DNA of 10,589 nucleotides. Source: Larix sibirica (Eukaryota > Streptophyta > Pinopsida > Pinales > Pinaceae). Within the stretch, counting starts at the first letter, position 1. Every line of letters begins with the position of its first letter. The notes beneath the pieces were generated by a model. That model was given only the letters and a program-made list of their open reading frames with translations, did not search any database and was not told where the DNA came from. Shown here in pieces: positions 1 to 7,110 of the stretch. The translations under genes and the position numbers were made by a program. The DNA is taken from NCBI GenBank assembly GCA_004151065.3, contig NWUY0300049901.1, forward strand, positions 19,426 through 30,014, given 5' to 3'.

Positions 1-504
1 ACTTGGAGTCCATTGGCCTCTCAGGGTCAATCTAGTACCAGCCAAGTTAAAAAAAAAGTGGGAAGTTAATCGTATTGTTGCCAATTTTAGTTGGTTGCTA
101 TCTGTCTTAATCAGCTAATCTTGTGTGCATTTTGTAGTCTTTTTACCTCTGTTATTCTCGCGGGGGAGTCTACTTTGTCATTTGGGTGGGTTCTAGGTGT
201 TATTACCTCTGATATTTTTGTGGAGGTGGCCGCTTTTCGATATTTATCTTGTTTCCTCTGCTATTTTCGCGGTTACTCTAAACCTATTTTTTTGCAGACT
301 CTTGTAGTGTTATTTGGTGGTCTCTTTTGGTTTGTGGGGCCACTCTTTTTTTGCAGTAGTTGACTTTTATTTGGTGGTGCGACAAATTTTTAGCATAGTT
401 CTTGGTGGGAGGCAGCTGTCGTTTGATGGTGGGGTTGCCCACCACAGTCCTTCACAAACTTACACCTGCCAGTGGTGTGCCGGTTGGGCCGGTGTCCTCC
501 CATT
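1..504 (+). other. G/T-rich leader, probable LINE 5' UTR
   Basis: No credible gene lies here, and the short open frames share no recognisable domain. A 9-A run sits at 49-57. Three imperfect copies of a short motif (cctctg, T/A-rich, cgcgg-like) begin near 146, 206 and 255. Two copies of a TTGCAG ... TATTTGGTGGT pattern lie at 292-321 and 351-378. A 7-bp inverted repeat with a 4-nt loop spans 427-444. Plant LINEs carry an internal promoter in this position, but I see no specific promoter element, so the 5' UTR role is inferred from the position ahead of ORF1. Confidence 0.5.
427..444 (+). repeat. 7-bp hairpin in the LINE leader
   Basis: TGGTGGG (427-433) and CCCACCA (438-444) are perfect reverse complements around a GTTG loop. 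The hairpin lies about 60 nt before the ORF1 ATG at 505. It would be GC-rich and stable in RNA. Any effect on ORF1 translation is speculation. Confidence 0.4.
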
Positions 505-2043
505 ATGGGTGACCCTTCTCCGATTTCACATACCATTTCAAAACCTCTGCAGTCTCGGACTGATACGAGAGGATGTAACCCTAATTCTTGTAGGCTGTTT
601 GGAGATAGGGCAAAGGCTAAGAGGCGGTTGAAGACTGTGAAAGCTCGGGAGCTCGTGGACAAGTATGAAATCGACTCAGACTTTAATCTGGCCCGGATTG
701 AAATGTTAGCGCAGCGAGCTTTGGTGGGGAGATTGGAATACACCTCGGGGATGAAGTTAGAAATTTATGACTGGGTGAATAAGTTCTGGGTCCCTTTGAC
801 AGGAATGGCTCCGTGTATCAACTTGTTGATGAATAGATGGATATTGTTCATCTTTCCAGAGGCTTTTGATATTGAGCAATTACTTTTGAAGTTCTGGGTT
901 TTTAAACAGGGTTCACTCTTTCTAAAGCGTTGGCATGTGAATTTCGACCCCCTGAAGGAACCCCAAAGTATTAGGCACCTCTGGATGTTCATTCCTGGTT
1001 TGCCCATAGAAATTTGGTCTGAAGAGGTGATCATGGGCATGGCGAATGTGGTGGGAAGGTTTATAAGATTTGATAAGCACAATCTGTGTGGAATGGATAG
1101 AAGGGTTGCAAAGGTAACGGTTGAGATGGATATGAGACTTGGTCTGCCTCCTAAAATTGAGGTCGTGTGGGGTAGCAGGGTTTGGAGACAGAGATTGGAC
1201 TTTTATAAGATTCCTTTTAGGTTCTTTGGGTGCCGGAAGATTGGTCATGTTCAAGCCAACTGCTCCTCCTTTCAGCAACAAAGAGCGGATTCACATTCCT
1301 CTGAGATTTCCACTCCTAAAAACTTGCAGTAAAAAAGGTTTAGCTTGAATCCGGGTAAGTCTGTCCTTAACCACTTGGAGGTGTTTTCAGATATTTCTAA
1401 GCATGAATTACTGTTCATAGAAAAGTCTGAGAAATAACTTTCTAAACGCATTTCCAAAGGGGAGATCGTTTTGAGACATGATTCTGTAACTGGTCTCTTA
1501 GTTGACAAGGAAGGGCTAGTTCCTAATAGGGCTCGGGTGGGACGTAGTCTCCTTTCTGATCTTAATTTAGTGGAATTAGCTGATTCCCTTCCTTCTATCC
1601 CTCTTTTAGAAGATGGTTTTTGTCCTAAAAACCCTATCCTCATTCCATCTGATGAATTTAAGGAGATATCATCTGATTCGAAAGAGCCAGGGTTTCCTGT
1701 GTCTAATCCTTTAGATTCGTCTTTTCCCCTTTCTTTGGAAGATAATTCTGTTTTAAATGAAAGTGGTTACTTACTATCTGAAAAAGGTCAAGAGTTCCCT
1801 CCTTTGTCCATTTATTCAAAAAACCCCGGTCTACAGTCTGATGCCATCCTTGTTCATTCCCTCAAATTCCAAAATGTTACCATCCAAAGAGGGAAAAAAA
1901 AGAAGAAAGCCTTACCTGTTCAGTCTAACCCTGTTTGTGATTCTTATACCCCTGTCTCAAAATGGTTAGAGAATGAGGGTTTTGATTCTACTCCATTTCC
2001 TGAGGGCCTTAGAGCGACATCCCCCTCTGCAACAAGTTCTTAA
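505..2043 (+). pseudogene. LINE ORF1 (DUF4283, CCHC zinc knuckle), broken
   Basis: The ORF1 nucleic-acid-binding protein of a plant LINE coats the element RNA in the ribonucleoprotein. The first ATG of the frame is at 505; the frame is open upstream from a GTG at 472, but no ATG is there. At 512 codons the length fits plant LINE ORF1. Residues about 70-230 resemble DUF4283, with a W-V-rich core and an 'LWMFIPGLPIEIWSEE' segment. A zinc knuckle follows at 1222-1263 with C-X2-C-X4-H-X4-C spacing, but its first Cys codon is TTC (Phe); the remaining Cys, His and Cys are at 1231, 1246 and 1261. In-frame TAA stops at 1330 and 1435 cut the frame, which then stays open to 2041. The C-terminal half is Ser/Pro-rich and low in complexity, with a basic patch RGKKKKKA at 1888-1911. 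The stop overlaps the ORF2 ATG. Confidence 0.88.
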
Positions 2044-2045
2044 TG
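2041..2045 (+). promoter_or_regulatory. TAATG stop/start overlap joining ORF1 and ORF2
   Basis: The ORF1 stop TAA (2041-2043) shares its last A with the ATG (2043-2045) that opens ORF2. The ATG is immediately followed by the endonuclease N-terminus (SIISLNVRGLG), so it is very likely the true ORF2 start. This arrangement suits termination-reinitiation coupling, a known way for non-LTR elements to translate a downstream ORF. That it works this way here is inferred. Confidence 0.7.
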
Positions 2046-2745
2046 TCTATCATCTCCCTTAATGTTCGTGGATTGGGTAAGGTTTCTAGGGCTCAAGCCT
2101 TATCCAATCTTGTATCTGCTACTAGCCCTACTATTGTGTTACTCCAAGAAACTATGTGCGACGATTCCTTTGCTATCTCCAAAATTTGTAACGTCCTGCC
2201 TAATTGGGATGTTGTAGCTGTTTCTTCATGTGGACTCTCGGGGGGTCTTGCTATTGCTTGGAATCCAGCTCTTTTCTCCTTTAAAGCTCACTCCACTCCA
2301 TGGGGTATCCTCCTGAAAGGTTCTTTCTGTGGTTTTAACCAGTCTCTTGACATCCTAAATTGCTATGCCCCTACAAGGAGAGATTGCACTTTTGGGAGTC
2401 ACTTCAAGATTCTGGTCTTCTGAGACTTCCTAATCTTCTTATTGCAGGTGATTTGAATCATACATGTTCAGCTTCTGAGGTTTGGGGACATTCGGCTAAG
2501 CTGGATGATATGGCTGGATATTTTTCTAAGTTCTATGAGGAGAATGATCTAGTTGATATTGTCCTGTTAAAATGAGACCTACGTGGACAAATGGTAGATG
2601 TGGCAGAGATGGGGTTCATAAAAGACTTGATAGGTTTCTCATCAAGTCTGATTTTCTGTCTCAGTTTCATAGATGTCGTTCCTGGATCTGTGAGAGCAAA
2701 TTCTCTGATCATTGGCCTATTGTGCTGCAGTTGGATGACTATGGA
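2043..2745 (+). other. ORF2 APE-like endonuclease domain
   Basis: This Mg-dependent endonuclease domain nicks target DNA to start target-primed reverse transcription. Visible family motifs are N in 'SLNVRG' just after the start, E in 'LLQET' (codon 2148-2150), 'NCYAP' at 2358-2372, 'GDLN' at 2447-2458 (catalytic Asp 2450-2452), 'LDRFLIKSDF' near 2625, and the terminal 'SDHWPI' at 2704-2721. The motifs lie in three frames: frame 3 to about 2369, frame 2 to about 2570, then frame 1. All signature residues survive, so the frameshifts are what disables the domain. Confidence 0.88.
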
Positions 2746-3399
2746 CAAAGATATTCATCACCTTTTAAATTTAGCAACTCCTAGTTAAATGATGAGCAAT
2801 TTTGCTTTATGGTCAAAGAATTCTGGTTGAAGTACAGGGGAATGGAAGATAACTTAGTGGTGTGCTTTTGACATAAGCTAAAAGCACTTAAAGAAGTGGT
2901 AATAGGCTGGATTAAAAATAGAAAGTTGTCTGATCAGTTAGAAATTTCTCAGTTGGAATCAAAGATTCAAAAAGCATTTGAAGAAAATCTTTTTTCCTCC
3001 TTAGATGAAAAATCCTTTGAAGATTTGAAAAAGCTTGAAATTAAAAAAGAGGAGTTGCTAGTTCAGGAAGAAAAAGAGTGGCGTCTTAAGAGCAAAGCTA
3101 TCTGGTTGGCTCATGGAGATAAAAATACAAAATTCTTTCATAAATTTGCCTCGGCTAGAAGAAACATGAATTCCATCTGGGAAATTCAAGATTCTCAGGG
3201 TTTGATGATTTCTGGGACTGATCAATTAAAGTCAGAAGCAATCAATTTCTTTGGAAAGTTTTATTCGGATGAGGGAAATTGTGTTCTGCATGAGCAGATC
3301 AATGTGGCCAGGCTATACCCGAGGTTCTTCAATGAAGAAAATTTTGAGCAATTACAAGAGGAAGTCACTTTCGCTGAAATCGAGGCAACTTTAAAGTGT

Positions 3400-4335
3400 T
3401 TTGCCAAAGAAAAAAACCCCGGATCTGATGGATGGTCGGTGGAGCTTTTCATCCACTTTTTTGATGTAATGGGTGATGCGCTGGAAAGTATGATAAATTT
3501 TTCAAGAGTTAATGGTGCCATTCCTGGAGGTCTCAATTCAACATTTGTCACCCTTATTCCAAAGAACAACAAGCCTATCTCTTTTGGTGAATTTCGTCCG
3601 ATAGCCTTATGTAATTTGGTGTACAAATTGATAGCCAAGATAATTGCTCAAAGATTGAAATAAGTTCTCTCAGAATTTGTTTCTCCAGCGCAATTTGGAT
3701 TTCTCTTTGGGCACGAGATTCATGATGCTTTGGGGATAGCTCAAGAAATTTTGCACAACATAAAGATCAAAAAGATGAGAGCCATCTTGCTTAAAATGGA
3801 CCTTGAGAAAGCTTATGATTGTGTAAATTGGAATTTTCTGAGATTAATTTCGATAAGGATTGGTATTCCTCCTCTGGTGATTAGGTGGATCGTGGCTTGC
3901 ATCACCTCGATGAATATTGCAGTTTTAGTTAATGGTTCACCTTCTTATTTCTTCTCCTATTTGAGAGGGATCCGTCAGGGGTGTCCTCTATCTCCTCTGC
4001 TCTTCATCTTAGTCATGGATGGTTTTAGTAGGCTTGTAAACCAAGCAGTGGAAAATGGTTGGATTAAGGGTATAAAGCTGGCTAAGGACTGTGTGAGCAC
4101 GCACATTCTGTTTGCGGATGATGTCTTGGTGGGAGGTATGGAGACAGTGGCTGAATGGCAAGTCTACAAAAATATCATTCAGATTTTCTGTAATGTGACC
4201 GGTATGAAAGTAAGCTCTACAAAATCCAATATCTATCATCTCAATTCCAATGATTCATTTCTGAGAAGTATTACCTCCTTCCTCCCCTTTCAGTGTTGTC
4301 CTCTAGAGGAGGGTTTCAAATACCTGGGTTTCCAT
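3400..4335 (+). other. ORF2 reverse transcriptase domain
   Basis: This RNA-dependent DNA polymerase core is of the non-LTR type. Visible blocks are 'KNPGSDGW' (3409-3432, the NPGxDG motif before the fingers), 'FVTLIPK', 'FRPIALCNLVYKLIAK', 'QFGFLFGHEIHDA', motif A 'MDLEKAYDCVNW' with catalytic Asp at 3799-3801, motif B 'RGIRQGCPLSPLLF' (3967-4008), motif C 'FADD' at 4111-4122 with both Asp present, and 'YLGF' at 4321-4332. A TAA at 3661-3663 interrupts the frame between 'QRLK' and 'VLSEF'; reading continues in the same frame. The catalytic triad is intact, so the stop, not active-site loss, disables it. Confidence 0.93.
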
Positions 4336-5165
4336 TTGAAACCAAACAATTACCTTATCAAAGATTGGCTCTGGCTTTTGAGGAAAATAGAGAACTGGAT
4401 TAATCATTGGGCTTTCAGACTTCTGTCCATTGGTGGAAAACTTGTTCTTGTTAAGATAGTGCTTACTAGCATTCCTGTCTACTGGTTTTCTTTGCTCGAA
4501 GTTCCTTCTTTCATCATTTCTGCTATAAGAAAATGTTCATTTAATTTCCTTTGGACGGGGAATTCTGATGCTACTAAATTGCCAATGGTTGCTGGCATGC
4601 CATATCAAAGCCTGAGAGATATGCGGGATGGGGAATCAAGGACTTGGATGCCTTCAGTGCTACCCTTAGGCTCAAAAATCTTTGGAGAGTTATGTTCGGA
4701 TCAACACTTTGGTCCAGAATTATGCAGCATAAATATATCAAGCCTAATTTGTTAGCCTGGATTAGAAATCCGAAAATAAAAGGTTGGAACTTCTCTCCTG
4801 TCTGGAGGGGTTTCATGAAAGTCTTCTATTGGATTAAGAATGATCTATTATGGCAATTGGGTTCCGGTGGCAATATTAGAGTGGGAATGGATCAGGCATT
4901 AGGAATGGAAGACTCATATATGCTTTCCAATCCTATTGTCAATTATCTTCAGGTGATCGAGTTGAACACGCTTGATAAAATCGCGACTTTTAGAAATGGC
5001 GACAGTTATGCTATGTGGTTGAATTCAAATGATCTTGGTCTATCTGGCGTATTTGTTGCGGAATGGGAAAGATATATTAGAGCATTAAATTATGCTGGTG
5101 TGAAAATCTCTCTTGATCCGGATCGATTGGTATGGAGTGGGAATGCAATATCTGGAACAGTCACT

Positions 5166-5430
5166 GCCAAATCTGCATATCTAAGAATAATTCAAAGTAA
5201 TAACATCTTTCCTCAGGACTGGTGGTTCAAGAGACTCTGGAAATGGCCTATCCCTCTGAAAGTAAAATGTTTCTTGTGGTCAGCTATACAAGATAAACTT
5301 AAGACATGGGATAATTTGCTTAAGCGTGGCTGCTTTGGTCCAAGTAGGTGCAGCCTTTGCTTGGCTGCAACCGAGTCTTCTCATCATCTATTTGTCAATT
5401 GCAGCTTTACTTCCAATGTCTGGGCTTACA
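5166..5430 (+). other. ORF2 zf-RVT zinc-binding domain
   Basis: The domain starts at 'AKSAY', continues through 'WKWPIPLKVKCFLW' and 'LLKRG', and ends after a C-X2-C ... H-H-X4-C pattern: Cys 5349-5351 and 5358-5360 in 'CSLC', His 5382-5387 in 'HHLF', Cys 5400-5402. This is the zf-RVT domain common in plant LINE ORF2 between reverse transcriptase and RNase H, thought to contact nucleic acid. All four classes of ligand are kept and the frame is open. Confidence 0.85.
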
Positions 5431-5699
5431 TCACAGCAGTTCTGAAGATTACCTGTCCTTGGGATGTGGATGAATTCAAATATTGCTTATTAAACTGGTT
5501 TAGAAACTGCAAGGACTATTTCAGCATTGCAATATGCATTTCTTGGGCTATATGGTATACTAGGAACTGTTCCATTTTCCAAAATATTTTGCCAGATGTA
5601 AAGGTATGTGGAATGACTGCACTAAAAATGTTCTTGGCATATAAGGATGATGAGTACAGACTTAAGGTTGACATAGTGCATTTGTTCTCTCTCAAAGTA

Positions 5700-6090
5700 A
5701 ATCAACCTGTCATATTTTTTGATGGAGCATCCCAATATGGGATTTGTGCAGTAGGAGGGGTCATCTTTCTGAATGAGGAGCATCATTTTTCTGTTCACCT
5801 CAACTGTGGAAATGGTTCGAACATGAAAGCAGAACTCATGGCCCTTTGGTGTGTCCTTAAATTGGCTAACTTATTTGGTTTAGTTAATCTTAAAGTCTAT
5901 GGAGACTCTCGAGTAACAATTAAGTGGGGAATGGGGCATTTCAAGCTCAATGTCACTAACCTTCGTCATTGGTGCATTCGCACTCAAAGAGAGATCACTC
6001 TTCAACAAAACATCTCTTTTGAGCATATTTATAGAGAAAACAACTCGATGGCGAACAAACTTTCTAAACAGGCTTTGGAGGGTTCGGAAG
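5700..6090 (+). other. ORF2 C-terminal RNase H domain, last acidic residue Asn
   Basis: An RNase H fold would degrade element RNA in the RNA-DNA hybrid. The first Asp is in 'FFDGAS' (5721-5723), Glu in 'KAELMAL' (5832-5834), and the second Asp in 'VYGDSR' (5904-5906). In the C-terminal motif 'YRENNSMANKLSKQAL' the position that is usually Asp (A-D-x-L-S-K) is Asn, AAC at 6054-6056. Plant L1 lineages are known to carry an RNase H acquired at the ORF2 end. Whether Asn is a lineage feature or decay of this copy cannot be decided here; a G-to-A transition would explain it. Confidence 0.88.
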
Positions 6091-6161
6091 GTCAGCGTAT
6101 ATGGGAAGAATGGCTGGAACATGTCATTGTGGATAGTGGTGATACCTATTTTTTTTACTAA

Positions 6162-6388
6162 GCTGCTGGATCTTTTTCTCTTTTGACGAGACTTGCAAGT
6201 TTTCTGCTATGGATTTTTTTTGTGAAAAATGATATGAAGATGATTGTAAAAGCTAGATCTTGTGATCAAATTTTGATAATTCAATGCTTGAATCAAGAAC
6301 TTCACTGTACTTTTTTGTGAGATCTTCACTATACTATTTGATTACTGTGGAATAACAATAATAGATTTTTTTCCGTTGAAAAAAAAAA
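6162..6388 (+). other. LINE 3' UTR with inverted repeats and A-tract
   Basis: This 217-nt T-rich tail follows the ORF2 stop. Two perfect inverted repeats lie side by side: ATCAAA/TTTGAT with a 1-nt centre (6265-6277) and ATTCAA/TTGAAT with a 3-nt loop (6279-6293). A 12-nt direct repeat with one mismatch (CTTCACTGTACT, CTTCACTATACT) lies at 6300-6311 and 6324-6335. AATAA-like polyadenylation signals are at 6351-6362, 20-30 nt before the 10-A tract at 6379-6388, which I take as the remains of the poly(A) tail. Confidence 0.6.
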
Positions 6389-6576
6389 TATTCTGATTTT
6401 ATGATTGGTCTAGTACAACTTGGATGGGACATAATTTCTAATAGAATGATTTTTTTAATTTTAAAAATAAATAAAAATAATTTAAAACCAAAAATATATA
6501 AAAATACGATATGTAATGTATGTAATGTAGTACTGTGCAACATTAAATATAATTAACCGTACGCACACACTGAGAC

Positions 6577-6651
6577 TGGCCACCTTCGCTGACATATCAT
6601 AGAGATAACGGGTTAATGTTGGCCAGCTCTGCCGACCTATCGGAAAGATGA
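6577..6651 (+). repeat. Diverged ~32-nt direct repeat pair
   Basis: Two copies begin with TGGCCA at 6577-6608 and 6620-6651, offset 43 nt. By eye they match at about 23 of 32 positions, with the shared skeleton TGGCCA ... GAC.TATC ... AGAT. The second copy contains a small ccga/tcgg inverted repeat (near 6632-6643). They may be degenerate units of an older tandem array or part of an unrecognised mobile element. The origin is unknown. Confidence 0.45.
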
Positions 6652-6742
6652 TCTTTGACATTAAATCTCTACTAGAAGGATTGCCAAACCATTAAATCCT
6701 GGCGACATGAAATCACCTGGATATGGATCTAAGTAAAGAAAG

Positions 6743-6784
6743 GGTGCAGGGTTTTATAACGATGGTGCAGGGTTTTATAACGAT
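6743..6784 (+). repeat. Perfect 21-bp tandem duplication
   Basis: A 21-base unit beginning GGTGCAGGG and ending TAACGAT occurs at 6743-6763 and again, identical, at 6764-6784; GGT starts a third copy at 6785. Identity with no gap suggests a recent slippage or replication duplication, younger than the surrounding decayed sequence. Confidence 0.9.
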
Positions 6785-7110
6785 GGTTCAAGGTAACAGG
6801 CCTTGGCTTCCGCCTCTTATGCATAAACCTGGGCCACAGGATCCGCTACAGGCTCTCCCGCAGGCACAACATATATATTTGAATCTGCTTGCGCCTCTGT
6901 GAAACTGCTTGCTATGGTATTGTGAACTATTCACCTAGCCTTTCTCTAGATGCCATGTCTATAATTGCCAATCTCAATATGCGGGGTATGGCTTTCGAAA
7001 TGAAATAGGTAGGGGTTCTCATCCCCGGTTTTAAGGTTGTTTCATTTATTCTATGGAATTGCATCCATTTCAAACGACAACAAAGCTAGATTTAAATTTT
7101 CATATTGTGA

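Larger units (their letters stand above)
2043..6161 (+). pseudogene. LINE ORF2 (endonuclease - reverse transcriptase - zf-RVT - RNase H), broken
   Basis: ORF2 is the enzymatic polyprotein of the LINE, about 1,373 codons if its gaps are ignored, usual for plant L1 with RNase H. In order it holds an APE-like endonuclease (2043 to about 2745), a linker rich in charged residues that looks coiled-coil-like (about 2900-3120), a reverse transcriptase (about 3400-4330), a thumb/connection segment, a zf-RVT zinc-binding domain (about 5166-5430) and RNase H (about 5700-6090). The reading frame changes at about 2369 (C-run), 2569 (A-run) and 4594; each change fits loss of one base. In-frame stops are TAG 2782, TGA 2869 and TAA 3661. 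TAG 2782 sits where related elements usually have Trp, so a G-to-A change is likely. From 4595 to 6158 the frame is fully open. No functional product is expected from this copy. Confidence 0.93.
1..6388 (+). mobile_element. Degenerate L1-clade LINE (non-LTR retrotransposon) with RNase H
   Basis: This is a nearly full-length plant LINE on the + strand: leader, ORF1 (DUF4283 plus zinc knuckle), ORF2 (endonuclease, reverse transcriptase, zf-RVT, RNase H), 3' UTR and a 10-A tract at 6379-6388. The domain order matches angiosperm L1 elements that carry a C-terminal RNase H. The element would move by target-primed reverse transcription in the nucleus. It is inactive here: stops lie at 1330, 1435, 2782, 2869 and 3661, and single-base frameshifts near 2369, 2569 and 4594. 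The 5' boundary is not visible, so 1 is only the window edge, and no convincing target-site duplication was found. The 3' boundary at the A-tract is an inference. The density of lesions suggests an old but still recognisable insertion. Confidence 0.93.
6389..7110. other. AT-rich intergenic DNA, no gene seen
   Basis: No open frame with recognisable content lies here. 6440-6545 is extremely A/T-rich with runs of A and T. 6560-6850 is markedly more GC-rich and holds two repeats listed separately. A TATA-like stretch (catatatatttg) lies at 6870-6881, but no gene can be tied to it. The octamer tctagtac at 6409-6416 also occurs at 31-38. Confidence 0.6.

Noticed and set aside
49-57. A9 run as the poly(A) tail of an upstream element
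   Set aside because: Too short, and no element sequence precedes it within the window.
91-743. Open frames in the leader on both strands (90-117 codons)
   Set aside because: Low-complexity translations with no domain, overlapping each other and ORF1; better explained as LINE 5' UTR.
765-1643. Minus-strand and alternate-frame ORFs over ORF1
   Set aside because: They are antisense or shifted shadows of the DUF4283/zinc-knuckle frame, with no motifs of their own.
3261-3638. 125-codon minus-strand ORF within the reverse transcriptase region
   Set aside because: Exact antisense of conserved RT motifs on the + strand; no independent features.
6870-6881. TATA-like catatatatttg as a promoter
   Set aside because: Located in A/T-rich DNA about 270 nt from the nearest candidate start, which itself belongs to a decayed gene.
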